From: Actomonas sp051209155
GTDB lineage: Bacteria; Verrucomicrobiota; Verrucomicrobiia; Opitutales; Opitutaceae
Length of the DNA: 64,000 bases
Reading direction: 5' to 3' (one strand)
NCBI GenBank assembly: GCA_051209155.1
Contig: JBPJGB010000001.1
Positions 1 through 9,307 of this stretch are shown one piece after another (within the stretch, counting starts at the first letter, position 1; every line of letters starts with the position of its first letter). The translations under genes and the position numbers were made by a program. The notes under the pieces were generated by a model. The model made no database searches and was not told the DNA's origin. It saw nothing but the letters and a program-made list of their open reading frames with translations.

Positions 1-12
1 CTGCGCGAAGTC

Positions 13-3000
13 GTGACCACCCCGGTGACCTTCAATGGTCTCGCCGCGGCCGTCGTCCGGGCGCTCATTCCCAAATCCGGGGGCATGCCCCCGCACTGGG
101 TTCGCAAATCCGAACTCATCCGGCTCCTCGTCGACTACACCCGTAGCCCGGACCGCTTTTTGAGCGAGCCCGAGCGCCGTTACCCGTCGCTTCGGGGCGT
201 GGCGCCAGATAGCCCGCCTTCGGCCCCGCCCATGCCGATCCCGGTCCCGGCCGAGACCGCCGCTGAGCCGGTGGCGGCGAACCCGCCGGTCGACGCCCCG
301 GCGGAGGCCACCCCCGAAACCGAGGTTCGTGCCCAAGCCCTCGCGCAGGCGGAAGAGAAAGTGGCCCGCCAGGAAAAGGCTCTCGCCGACACGGTCGCCG
401 ATCTGGCCGAGCGGGAACGCGCGCTCACCGAACGTGCGGAGAAGTTTAGCCGCGACCAGGCCGATTTGGCCGAGCAACTCGCGGCGATGGAGCGCGACCA
501 GCAGGCTCTTGCCGACCAACGGGCCGAGCTTGCGGCGTCGACCGACGACCTCAGCGAGCGGGAACAACAGCTCGCAACCGACCGCGCCGCCCTCGAGACC
601 CGGGTAGCCGAATTGGAGCAGGCTGCGGAGAAACTTGCGATTGATCGTGCCGCCCACGACACCGCCCTGCAGGAACTGGCCGCCGCCCGCAGGGCTCAGT
701 CCGAGGCCGCGGCTCAACTTGAGACCGCGCAGGCCGAACTGGAATCCCAGCGCGCCACGCATGCCGAAGCCGCTGCGCAAATCGAGGCCGACCGACTCGC
801 CGCCGAGAACCGGGCCAAGGAAGCCACTCAGCTCGCTGCCCGTCTGGCCGAACAGGAAGCGGCCCTGGAGGCCGAGCGCGACGCGTTGGCCGCGGCCCGG
901 CAGACCCTCGCCGACGAGAGAACCCGGTTGGACGAGCACCGGCAGCAATTTGACCAACAAACGAGCGACCTGGCGGAGCGCGCAGCGGAGCTCTCCCGGC
1001 GTGCCCAAGATCTGGATACGGAGCGCGGCACGGTGGCGGAAACCACCGCTCAGCTCGCCGCGCAGGAGCGGGAACTCGCGGCCGCCCAAGCCGCCCACGA
1101 AACCGCCGTCGCCGAGCATGCCGCGGCGATCGCGGCTCAGCGCGAAGATTTTGGCCGCACCCAAACGGAACTGGCGGAACGCGAAACCAAACTCACCGAG
1201 CGCGAAACGACCCTGGCGGAGGCGACTGCGGAGCTTGAACGAACTCGCGCCGATCTGTCCGCCCGACAGGCCGAATTGGAAAGCCGGTCGACCGCCGCTG
1301 CGGAACTGGCGGACCAACTGCGGGAACGCGAAACTGCGCTGGCCGCCGCCGATGTCTCTCGCGCTGAAGCCGCTGCCCAGTTGAGCAAAGACGAAGCGAA
1401 ACTGGCCGAAGCGTCGGAAGCCCTGGCGCAGGAAAAAGCCGAGCTTGCCGAACGAGAGGCCAAGGTGGCGGCGGTCGAGGCCGAGGTGGAAAGTCTGCAC
1501 GCGGATCTCAACGTGCGCGAAGTGGCCCACGCTGAGGAAACCGCGAAGCTGGCGGCTGAAAGAGCTGAGCTCGACCAAACGCGCGCAGCCTTCGAAGCGG
1601 CGAAGTCCGCCTTTGCCGAGCGCGAAACGGACCTCACCACCGCGCGGAACGAACTCGACGCCGAGCGCACCGAACTCGAAGCACGCATCGCGGCAACTGC
1701 GGAGGCCGAAGCGCGCCTCGCTGAGCGCGAGAAGACCGGCGCCGATCAGGCGACGAAGTTGGCCGCGGACCTGGCCGAGCTCGATCAGGCGCGCGCAGCT
1801 CTCGAACAGGAGCAGTCCGCGCTTGCCGAAAGCGAGGCGGCACTCACCACCACGCGGAGCGAACTCGACGCCCAGCGCGCCGAACTCGAAGCACGCGCCG
1901 CGGCAACTGCGGAGACTGAAGCGCTGCTTGCCCAGCTCGAAACGACCAGTGCCGCGGAAGCCGCTCAACACGCTGCGGCCAAGGCCGAACTCGAAGAGGC
2001 GAAGGCTCAGTTGGCGGAGCAGCAGTCGAGCATCGCGGAGCGCGAATCGGCGTTGGCGACCGCGCAGGGCGAATTGGACGCGCGTTTGGCGGAGTTCGAA
2101 GACCGAGAAGCTTCTCTCGCGACCACCGCGGCGTCGCACGCCGAAGCCAGGGCCAAGCTCAGAAGCGAGCAGTCGGAACTCGATGAGGCCAAGGCTCAGC
2201 TGGCGGAGCGACAGAGCCAATTCGATCAGCGCGAAACGGAGCTGGCCGCCGCCCGAAACGAGATCGACACCCAACGCGCCGAGCTCGAAGCACGCGAAGA
2301 CGCCGCGGAACAGACTGCGCAGGTCCTGGCCGCTCGGGAGGCGGCGTTGGCCGAGGCCGAGGCATCGCACCACGCGGCCTTGGCCAAGCTGGCGAGTGAG
2401 CAGGCGGATCTTGAAAAAACGCGGGCCGATCTGGCCGCCGCCCAAAGTGAATTTGCGGCCCAGCGGGTGGAGCTCTCGGAGCGTGAGGCGGCGGCGGCCG
2501 ATGTTGCCGAGAAACTTTCAACCCGTGAGGCGCTGCTGGCTGATGCTGAGGCCGCGGGTGCGCAGGAGAAGGCCAAGCTCGATGCCGAGCGAGCCTTGTT
2601 GGAAGAGTCGCGGGAGGAACTCGTTGCGGCAACGACCGCGCTGGCCGACGATCAGCACGCCTTCGAGGCCAAGGAAGGGGAATTGGCGCGTCGTCAGGAA
2701 GAAGTGGATACGGCGTCCGCCAAGCTGGCGGACGAACAGGCCGCCCACGCCGATGCGGTGGCGAAGCTGGCCGAGGAGCGACAGGGGCTTGAGGCGTTGG
2801 CGCAGGAGCTCGAGCAGCGCGAAGCCGACGCCCATGAAGCCGATCAGGAAATCACGGCGCGGACGGAGGCGTTGGCCGCCCGCCAAGCGAAATTTGAGGC
2901 ATCAGTTCGCGATGCGGCGAGCGTGCAGGGTGAACTCGATGCGAAGTCGCTCGAACTGGACCAGCGGCAGCAAGCCCTGGTCGAGCAGGCCAACGAACTT

Positions 3001-6000
3001 CGCGAGCTGGAGGTCAAACTCGCCGCCGCGACAACGGCGCAAGCCGAGGCAGCCAACGAACTCGAGACCGAACGGGAATCGCTGGTGCAACGCCTGTCCG
3101 AGCTCGAGCAGCAGACGTCCGCCCTTGCTGGCCGCGAGGAGACCGTGGCTGAACGCGAAAGCACGCTGCAGTCGGCGGAAGCCGCCGTGGCCGAAGCGCA
3201 GGCCAAACTTGCCGCCGAAAGCGCCGCTCTCAATACCGCGCGGCGCGATCATGCCGCGGCGGTCGAGCAGCATTCCGCGCGACACACCGAACTGGAGGCG
3301 CTTGAGGCCGCAGTCGCGGAACGCGAAGCGACGGCCGACCAGCGGGACCAAGAACTGGCCGAACGCTCGTCCGACTTGGCGCAACGCGAGGCGGACCTGA
3401 CCGCTCGCATCGAGACGCATGAGGCGTCGGCGAAGCAACTGGCGGAGCAGCAGGCGATTCACGCCAAAGCCGCACGGCGACACGCCGAGGCCGAGACCTC
3501 GCTGGCTGAGGCGGAGGCCGAGCTGGACCGGCGAGGGAAAGCGCTTGCCGAAGCGGAAGAGCGCGTCGCCACGCGGGAAATCGAGCTCGACGAGCGGTTT
3601 ACCCAGCTCGCCACCGACCGCGATCAACTTGACGCCGATCGCGCGGAACATCGCGCTCAAGCTGAGGCGCTCGTGGCCCGTAGCGAACAACTTGAGGCCC
3701 GCGAAACCGTGGTCGCCGATCGCGAAAAGGAAGTCGCCACCGCGCAGGAGAGCCTGTCGGCGCAGGCATCCGTGCTCGAAAAACGCGAGCAGGACCTGAC
3801 CACCCGGCAGTCCGAAGTGGACGCCGTGGCCCGCGACCACGAGGCGGCGCTGGCGGAGGTCGATGCGCAACGGAAAGCGCTGGCGGATAATCTCAACGAA
3901 GTCCGGGATCGGGAGGCGGCCTTGGCGGCCTCCCGCGAGTCGCTCACGGAGGAACAGCAGCAGCTCACCACCGCGCAAACTGAGGCCGCGGCGGATCGGG
4001 CGGCGCTCACGCAGGCTCAGGTGCAGCTTGAGCAAGATCGCCAGTCCCTGAGCGACCTCGAAGCCGAGATCGGCGAACGCGAAAGCAAGTTGACGGCTGG
4101 CGAAGCCGCGCTCGCGCAACTTCGCGCCGAACTCGACGAGCAGGACAAACAACGGGACCGCGATCGTGCGGCGCTCGACGCCGATCGGCGGGCGCTCGAA
4201 TCCGCGCAGGCGGAATCGGCGAAGCGCCAGTCCAGCCTCACGGCCCAAGCCGAACAACTTGCCCAACAATCCGACGCGCTGGCGGAACGCGAACGGGAAT
4301 TGGACGAACGGGTCGCCAAGTTTGGAGACGCGCAGCGCGATCAAGAAGCCGCGACGCAGGCTTTGGCGGGCGAGCGCGATGAACTTGCCCAAGCCCGGGA
4401 GGCGCTTGCTCAACTCAAGGCCAAACTCAAGCAGCGCGAAGCCGACGTGGCCGCGGCGGCCCAAGGTCACGAAGCCGCCTTGGCCTCTCTTGAGTCTGAG
4501 CGCGAGGCTCTGGATGCCGAGCGCAATGCCCTCGTTGCGGCGCAGGAGAAGCTCGCGGCTGAAAATGAGGCTCTCGGCGCAAAGACCTCCGCGCTCGAAC
4601 AGCGCGCCGCGACGCTCGACCATTCTCTCGACGCTCACGAGCAAGCGGTTGCCGAGCTTGCTGCCGATCGCACGGCTCTGGCCGATGAACGGACGGCCGT
4701 CGAAGCCCGCGCCGCCGATCTTGCCGCCGCCGAAAGTTCACTGAACGAACGCATGGAGGCCTTGGCGCGCCGACAGGCTGAATTCTCCGCTGCTGAGACC
4801 GAGCTCAACGCGTCGCGCGCACGACATCAGGGCGACCTTGAAACCGTTGCCGCCGAACAGGCGACCTTGGCGGCCGCCAAGGAACAACTCGCGGCGCAGC
4901 AGGCGGAGCTAACCGACCAGAACGGGCAGCTCACCGAAGCGCTCAAGAACCTCAAAGCGCGGGAGCAAAAACTCGCCGCGGCCGAGAAAGCTCACGCCGC
5001 GACCACCGCTGATGTGTCCGGCACTCAGGCCGAGTTGCAGGAACGGGCGGCTGCGCTGGCCGAGTTGGAATCGCGCCTGCAGGACCAGCAAAGCGAGCTC
5101 GAGCAAGAACGAGCAAAGGTCGATGAAGCCACCGCCGCGCTCACAACGTCGCGGGAAGAGCTCGCGGCCGCGCGCCGCGGCGTGGAGGAAGCGACGGCCG
5201 AGTCGACGGCCGACCGCGAAGCGATCGCCGAGGAACGCCGGGTGCTGGAGCAACGCGCGCAGCAGCTTGAGGCGGACGCACGTCGTCTCGCTGAGGATGA
5301 GGCCAATCTCCAGCGCCGCACCGATTCGCAGGCCGAGGATCTTGCCGGCTTGCGGCAGCGACAGGCCGAGCTTGACGTCCGGGAGCAGGAACTCGCGTCC
5401 GCTGAAGAATCCGCCGCTGCCGAGCGGCAAGCCCTGGCAGCGGCACGGGAGGCGGCCGCGGCGCGAGCGACGGAGCTGGCGAACAACGAGGCGACGCTGC
5501 GCGAGCGCGAGGAGCAGGTCGCCAGAGCCGAAGCCGCCCTGCGCGAAGCCCGGGAGTCGAGCGAGCACGATGTTGCGCGCCTTGCCGATGAACGCGCAGC
5601 GCTGGCGCGTGAGCAGTCCGAGCTCGAGCAGGCGCGAGCTGCCCAGGCCGCGGAAGCCCAAGCCCTGGTCGCTAACCGGGCGGAAATCGAGACGGCCCAG
5701 CGCGAGCAGCAAACGGCGCAACAAAAGCTGCAGGCGGCGCAATCCGAGTTTGAGCGACGGGAGACGCAGTTGCAGGCGCGCGCCGCCAGCCTCTCCACCG
5801 AGACCGAGGCCCTGGCCCAACGTGCCGCCCAGATTGCCGCGTCCGAGCGCACTTTGGCGGAACGCACCGCCGCGCTGGAAACGCAGGCCAACCGGAACGA
5901 GGCGGCGCAGTCCGCCCTCGACGAACGCACCCGGGCCGTGGCCGCGCGGGAAGCGGCGATCGAGCAGCGCGAACGTGAACTCGAATCGGCACCGGCGCCG

Positions 6001-6363
6001 CGGGTCGAGTCCAGCGCGGAGGCCAAGATCGTGGCCGTCGAGGTGGCGAAACTCCGCAATTTTGAAGCCCAGCTCAAAGCTCGCGAGCAGCAGGTGCTGG
6101 AGCACGAACGGCAGCTCAAGCACCGGCAGTCGCTTATTGCCGAAAAGCAGGCCGAGACCCAGCGCTCCGGCAATGAGCAGGCGCTGCGCAAGACCGATCT
6201 CGACGACCGTATCCGGGAGATGGATGCGATGGAGGCCGCGTTGCGCGAGCGCGAGCGCAACCTGAGTCGCATCGAAATCGAGTTGGCCAAAACCCGTGCG
6301 CAACTCGCCGCCCGCGAACGCGAGGCGCAGGCCCTGCGCGATTCGTCAGCGGCCGGTGCGTAA
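13..6363 (+). CDS. Giant coiled-coil protein (about 2,116 aa), function unknown
   Basis: The reading frame is open from base 1, and GTG at 13 is the first usable start, so the true start could lie outside the window. Residues 1-60 look globular, with Trp, Pro and aromatic residues. A Pro/Ala-rich linker follows at about 65-105. From there to the C-terminus (about 2,000 residues) the protein is almost only Ala, Glu, Arg, Gln, Leu and Asp in heptad-like repeats (LAERE, AELEAR, AALAEAEA variants), with almost no Gly or Pro, so a very long coiled-coil rod is expected. There is no signal peptide, ATPase motif or hinge, which argues against SMC or Rad50. Internal segments near 1640-1720 and 1820-1900 are near-duplicates, so the rod probably grew by repeat duplication. 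A cytoskeletal or scaffold role is only a guess. Codon composition creates long false ORFs in every other frame. Confidence 0.85.
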   Translation: MTTPVTFNGLAAAVVRALIPKSGGMPPHWVRKSELIRLLVDYTRSPDRFLSEPERRYPSLRGVAPDSPPSAPPMPIPVPAETAAEPVAANPPVDAPAEATPETEVRAQALAQAEEKVARQEKALADTVADLAERERALTERAEKFSRDQADLAEQLAAMERDQQALADQRAELAASTDDLSEREQQLATDRAALETRVAELEQAAEKLAIDRAAHDTALQELAAARRAQSEAAAQLETAQAELESQRATHAEAAAQIEADRLAAENRAKEATQLAARLAEQEAALEAERDALAAARQTLADERTRLDEHRQQFDQQTSDLAERAAELSRRAQDLDTERGTVAETTAQLAAQERELAAAQAAHETAVAEHAAAIAAQREDFGRTQTELAERETKLTERETTLAEATAELERTRADLSARQAELESRSTAAAELADQLRERETALAAADVSRAEAAAQLSKDEAKLAEASEALAQEKAELAEREAKVAAVEAEVESLHADLNVREVAHAEETAKLAAERAELDQTRAAFEAAKSAFAERETDLTTARNELDAERTELEARIAATAEAEARLAEREKTGADQATKLAADLAELDQARAALEQEQSALAESEAALTTTRSELDAQRAELEARAAATAETEALLAQLETTSAAEAAQHAAAKAELEEAKAQLAEQQSSIAERESALATAQGELDARLAEFEDREASLATTAASHAEARAKLRSEQSELDEAKAQLAERQSQFDQRETELAAARNEIDTQRAELEAREDAAEQTAQVLAAREAALAEAEASHHAALAKLASEQADLEKTRADLAAAQSEFAAQRVELSEREAAAADVAEKLSTREALLADAEAAGAQEKAKLDAERALLEESREELVAATTALADDQHAFEAKEGELARRQEEVDTASAKLADEQAAHADAVAKLAEERQGLEALAQELEQREADAHEADQEITARTEALAARQAKFEASVRDAASVQGELDAKSLELDQRQQALVEQANELRELEVKLAAATTAQAEAANELETERESLVQRLSELEQQTSALAGREETVAERESTLQSAEAAVAEAQAKLAAESAALNTARRDHAAAVEQHSARHTELEALEAAVAEREATADQRDQELAERSSDLAQREADLTARIETHEASAKQLAEQQAIHAKAARRHAEAETSLAEAEAELDRRGKALAEAEERVATREIELDERFTQLATDRDQLDADRAEHRAQAEALVARSEQLEARETVVADREKEVATAQESLSAQASVLEKREQDLTTRQSEVDAVARDHEAALAEVDAQRKALADNLNEVRDREAALAASRESLTEEQQQLTTAQTEAAADRAALTQAQVQLEQDRQSLSDLEAEIGERESKLTAGEAALAQLRAELDEQDKQRDRDRAALDADRRALESAQAESAKRQSSLTAQAEQLAQQSDALAERERELDERVAKFGDAQRDQEAATQALAGERDELAQAREALAQLKAKLKQREADVAAAAQGHEAALASLESEREALDAERNALVAAQEKLAAENEALGAKTSALEQRAATLDHSLDAHEQAVAELAADRTALADERTAVEARAADLAAAESSLNERMEALARRQAEFSAAETELNASRARHQGDLETVAAEQATLAAAKEQLAAQQAELTDQNGQLTEALKNLKAREQKLAAAEKAHAATTADVSGTQAELQERAAALAELESRLQDQQSELEQERAKVDEATAALTTSREELAAARRGVEEATAESTADREAIAEERRVLEQRAQQLEADARRLAEDEANLQRRTDSQAEDLAGLRQRQAELDVREQELASAEESAAAERQALAAAREAAAARATELANNEATLREREEQVARAEAALREARESSEHDVARLADERAALAREQSELEQARAAQAAEAQALVANRAEIETAQREQQTAQQKLQAAQSEFERRETQLQARAASLSTETEALAQRAAQIAASERTLAERTAALETQANRNEAAQSALDERTRAVAAREAAIEQRERELESAPAPRVESSAEAKIVAVEVAKLRNFEAQLKAREQQVLEHERQLKHRQSLIAEKQAETQRSGNEQALRKTDLDDRIREMDAMEAALRERERNLSRIEIELAKTRAQLAAREREAQALRDSSAAGA

Positions 6364-6368
6364 GGTCG

Positions 6369-6539
6369 TTAGTCGGCCGTCACGTCGTCGCCCGCGTCCT
6401 CATCCCACTCCTGGCAACATGAGCCCCGCAGGGGGTAGCAGGTGTCGCAAATCGGTTCGCCGCCCACGTAGTGGGTGACGGGCACGCCGCAGTGCACGCA
6501 GGGCGCGGCGGGATTAAGATTCTCGGGTGACGCTGACAT
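6369..6539 (-). CDS. Small Cys-rich zinc-ribbon-like protein (56 aa)
   Basis: Reading the minus strand from ATG at 6539 gives a 56-residue protein with CVHCG, about 16 residues later CDTCY, and then a CC pair, followed by an acidic tail (EWDEDAGDD). The paired CxxC motifs suggest a zinc ribbon. Its start lies inside the last codons of the transglutaminase gene (26-nt overlap, different frame), so it is probably co-transcribed and translationally coupled with it. It is too short for a default ORF cutoff and easily missed. Function unknown. Confidence 0.6.
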   Translation of the reverse strand: MSASPENLNPAAPCVHCGVPVTHYVGGEPICDTCYPLRGSCCQEWDEDAGDDVTAD

Positions 6540-7383
6540 CGACTTGGAGCTCCGACGTGACGTCGGCGTTGGGGCTGGAGAAGGAACCGGCCACGGGGGG
6601 GAGACTTTCCGGATCGCGGCCTACGGCGACCGCGATGTGGTTCGGCCCGGTGACGATGCCGCCGGTGCTGTCGAAGCCCTTCCAACCGGCGCCGGGCAGG
6701 AAGACCTCGGTCCACGCGTGGGTGGCGCCCATGGCGGCGGGAATGTCCTCGGTCGAGGCGTAACCGCTCACGAAGCGGGCCGGCAGACCGAGGAAGCGGC
6801 AGGCCTCGATCATGAGGGTGGCAAAGTCGCGGCAGGAACCGGACATGGTTTTGAGGGTGTCGGCCGGGCGTTGCACGCCGGGCTCCTCGCGGGCATTGTA
6901 GCGGAAAGTCTCAGCGATGGTGCGGTTGATCCGGTCCAGCAGCACGTAGGTCTCGATCGCCTGACCGACCGGAGCGAAGGTTTTCACCCAAGCACCGACG
7001 GCTTTCTGGTCGGAGTTGAAGACGGGCGTGAGGTAAGGCGTGAGCTCAATGCGTTCGGCCGGATCAAACACGAACGGGTAGTTGACCGCGCGGTCTTCGA
7101 CCACGAAGTCGAGCGGCTTGGTATCGTAGTGTTCCACATGGACCTCGCTGTAAATGGCCAGCTCTTGGGTTGGTGTGGGGTCGAAGCGCACGATGGCGAC
7201 GGAGTTGCTGTGCACATCGCGCGTCCAGGTGACTTTCGCGGGCGTCGGCGTGAGGTTGAGGCTGGAACTGGTGATGCGCAGGTCATGCCCCACCCGCGGC
7301 CGCAGCAGCAGCCGATGTTCTCCCAGCGAAACCGGGCTGGAATAGCGATAGTGCGTGGTGTGACGGATGAGCAGCGGAGTCAT
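6514..7383 (-). CDS. Transglutaminase-like cysteine protease family protein
   Basis: A 289-aa protein with an N-terminal bacterial transglutaminase beta-sandwich domain (about 1-130, beginning IRHTTHYRYSSPV) and a transglutaminase-like catalytic domain. The triad is visible: Cys184 in GSCRDFA, His222 in THAW and Asp238 in FDST. No signal peptide is seen, so it is probably cytoplasmic. Bacterial members are thought to act as proteases or amidases on peptide substrates, but no substrate can be read from this sequence. The ATG at 7383 is the only start that keeps the conserved N-terminal strand. The small zinc-ribbon gene overlaps its 3' end. The ATP-grasp and alpha-E partners often found beside this family are not present here. 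Confidence 0.88.
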   Translation of the reverse strand: MTPLLIRHTTHYRYSSPVSLGEHRLLLRPRVGHDLRITSSSLNLTPTPAKVTWTRDVHSNSVAIVRFDPTPTQELAIYSEVHVEHYDTKPLDFVVEDRAVNYPFVFDPAERIELTPYLTPVFNSDQKAVGAWVKTFAPVGQAIETYVLLDRINRTIAETFRYNAREEPGVQRPADTLKTMSGSCRDFATLMIEACRFLGLPARFVSGYASTEDIPAAMGATHAWTEVFLPGAGWKGFDSTGGIVTGPNHIAVAVGRDPESLPPVAGSFSSPNADVTSELQVDVSVTRES

Positions 7384-7584
7384 GGACGAAGGGTTTGGTC
7401 AAAGTGACACCTGACGTGCTCAGCGCGCAAGCGGCGGCGTGGGTCGTTACGTCCCGGGGCGATGTTGATTTCCTTCCGGATCTGTCGCCATGCGCGCAGC
7501 GCGGGGTGAGTTTCTGCCTCATTTGATCGCCTGTCCAAGCGCATCGGACTTTCCCTGCGGTTCAGCGCCGCTAGGCTGAGGGGT

Positions 7585-8415
7585 GTGACTTCCCCTGAAC
7601 GCTCCCGTCATCGGCGTCGTCAGCGCTTGGCTGCGGCGATAGGCGTGGCTGGTTTGGTGGTGTTGCTAGCGGCTCTGCTTGTGCCGAGCATGATACCTGA
7701 AAGGGCGGAGGAGCCGGAAAGCGAAGTGGTTTCGAGTCCGACTCCGGTTGCGGTAGCGGAAGAAGCAAGCACCGCTAGAGCGCCGGCTGGTTCTGCTGAA
7801 GTGAGACCGATGCCGGTTGAACCGACCTATGACGACGCCCAGGTGGTCGGGGCGGTGCGGGAGTTGTTTGGTGCGATGGTGGCCAAGCGGTTCCCCGAGA
7901 ATCCACGGCGAATACAGCAAGTCATGGAGCTGCTCGTCGCCCTGCATAGTTTGGCCTCCGCAAACCGTGCGGAGATGAACGGAGACGATCGATTGGAAGA
8001 GGGCGAGGCAGCGTTAGCCTCTCTCAGGCCGATCGCGGCAAACGAGCATGACCAAGCGTTTGCGATGGAGCTCTACAGTTTGCGAACCCAGGCCTACAAC
8101 TACCGTCGGGTGTTGCTGAAGACCTTGGACCAAGCGGGGGAGGTTCTATCGAGTGAGGAGGAGCTGAAGCTGTTGCGAGCAATGGATACGGTCTATCGGG
8201 ACGAAGGAAGCCGACGCTGGTTTCAAACCTGGTCACTGGGCGAGCAACAAGCGGGCGAGCAGGAATGGGTGACCAGATTGGATATGGTGTTTTTCGAAAT
8301 CATTGAAAACGAGCTCGGTGCGGAAGTGGCGCAGTTGGTCAGCGACGCGCTGGCCAGACACGATCGTTGGCCGCCGATCGCTGCTCCGATGAGCGACAAT
8401 CCGGGCAGGCGCTGA
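7585..8415 (+). CDS. Hypothetical membrane-anchored protein
   Basis: A 276-aa product from a GTG start. Residues 3-14 are strongly basic (SPERSRHRRRQR), followed by one hydrophobic segment at about 16-37, so it is probably an inner-membrane protein with its bulk outside the cytoplasm. A Pro/Ala/Glu-rich linker (about 40-80) leads to an all-helical domain with charged amphipathic stretches. No family was recognised and no catalytic motif is evident. Base composition is less GC-rich than in the neighbouring genes, which may mean a different history, although codon third positions still look coding. No partner is obvious: it stands alone between a divergent and a downstream gene. Confidence 0.6.
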   Translation: MTSPERSRHRRRQRLAAAIGVAGLVVLLAALLVPSMIPERAEEPESEVVSSPTPVAVAEEASTARAPAGSAEVRPMPVEPTYDDAQVVGAVRELFGAMVAKRFPENPRRIQQVMELLVALHSLASANRAEMNGDDRLEEGEAALASLRPIAANEHDQAFAMELYSLRTQAYNYRRVLLKTLDQAGEVLSSEEELKLLRAMDTVYRDEGSRRWFQTWSLGEQQAGEQEWVTRLDMVFFEIIENELGAEVAQLVSDALARHDRWPPIAAPMSDNPGRR

Positions 8416-8601
8416 TTGTTCCCGTTGTTGCGAGCTCGTGCTCGGATGGTGCGAATCGGTCTTTGGGGCGTCGGAGACGACGATACGGTTCCCATTTTTG
8501 GGAGGCGCGAATCTCGGCAGCGGCACCTAAGAGGACCTGAAGTGATTTGATGAATAATCGTAAGATTCTATTAAACAGGGAATAGTAAAATTAAGAAACC
8601 T

Positions 8602-8618
8602 TTGGCACGGGCGGTGCG
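8602..8618 (+). promoter_or_regulatory. Candidate sigma-54 promoter for the TonB-domain gene
   Basis: TTGGCACG-GGCG-GTGCG fits the -24/-12 consensus TTGGCACG-N4-TTGCW. The invariant GG (8604-8605) and GC (8616-8617) have the required 12-bp offset, with one mismatch in the TTGC block. Predicted transcription start is near 8629, giving a leader of about 74 nt before the ATG at 8703. No enhancer-binding site was identified. A weaker sigma-70-like pair (TTGATG at 8547, TATTAA at 8569, 16-bp spacer) lies just upstream. Confidence 0.5.
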
Positions 8619-8702
8619 AATAGGGGGATAGAAAACGCGAGCTTCGCGTCTCTCTCCCAAACTAAACCCAAATTCCAAACTACCGCCCTGCGGTTTCTTA
8701 CC

Positions 8703-9068
8703 ATGAACCAATCCTTCAAACTCCTCTCTTCCGCTCTGCTCACTTCCGCGCTGCTGGCATCCTCCGCACTGGCGTTTCCGTATCAGGATGTGGCGCCCAA
8801 GGCACTCACCGCGCCGCAGCCGACCGAGATCGTCGCGCCGGAGCTTTCGATCCATGACGCGGGTCAAAACATCCGCGTGCGGGTGACCATCGATGAGAAC
8901 GGTCAGGCGAGCGATGTGCGGGTGCTGTCCTCGGTCGATCGCGCGCTCAACCGCCGCATCGTCAAGGCCGTTGAGCAATGGCGTTTCGAACCGGCTGTGC
9001 GTGATGGCAAGGCCGTCAAGGTCCGCGCCGTGATGCCGATCGAGCTCAAGCTCGACGCGGCTTCCTGA
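8703..9068 (+). CDS. Periplasmic TonB C-terminal-domain protein
   Basis: A 121-aa protein with a clear signal peptide (about 1-24, hydrophobic core LLSSALLTSALLASSALA) followed directly by a TonB C-terminal fold: VRVTIDENGQASDVRVLSS and AVEQWRFEPAVRDGKAVKVRAVMPIEL. Full-length TonB has an N-terminal membrane anchor and a long Pro-rich spacer. Both are missing, so this cannot span the periplasm as a normal energy transducer. Such stand-alone domains may bind receptors or serve another periplasmic role. A sigma-54-like promoter lies about 85 nt upstream and a strong stem-loop follows. It is convergent with the PepSY/receptor locus, so a link to TonB-dependent transport is plausible but not shown. 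Confidence 0.8.
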   Translation: MNQSFKLLSSALLTSALLASSALAFPYQDVAPKALTAPQPTEIVAPELSIHDAGQNIRVRVTIDENGQASDVRVLSSVDRALNRRIVKAVEQWRFEPAVRDGKAVKVRAVMPIELKLDAAS

Positions 9069-9209
9069 GCGGCGAACCGCGCTCTCCGGATTTGGATTTC
9101 TTACAGACGGTAACGAAGCGCACGAAGCAGGAGAAAGGTATGCCTCCCACGACGCGTCGGGATCTTGGTTTCACCCGGTAAAATCCCGCGGGTCCAAGCG
9201 CCGGTTTTG

Positions 9210-9251
9210 CGGCCGATGTCGTCCGGATTCTAATCCGAACGGCATCGGCCG
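9210..9251. terminator. Bidirectional terminator-like stem-loop between convergent genes
   Basis: Arms 9210-9228 and 9233-9251 pair over 19 bp, apart from one G-U pair and one mismatch, around a 4-nt loop. It lies between the convergent TonB-domain and PepSY genes and is followed by T-rich DNA on the plus strand (TATTCATTTTCC) and by a shorter run on the minus strand. Confidence 0.6.
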
Positions 9252-9307
9252 TATTCATTTTCCGGCTACCTTGGTCCCCTGCGTTTCCTTCTGTAAAAAC
9301 AAAGATC

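Noticed and set aside
2902..4644. Long minus-strand ORFs under the coiled-coil gene (also 4909-6303)
   Set aside because: Shadow frames produced by Ala/Glu/Arg-rich codons; their sequences are low-complexity Leu/Arg/Gly, with no recognisable domain.
8547..8574. Sigma-70-like promoter TTGATG-N16-TATTAA
   Set aside because: Weak match in an AT-rich stretch; the nearby sigma-54 motif is more specific, so it is only mentioned as an alternative.
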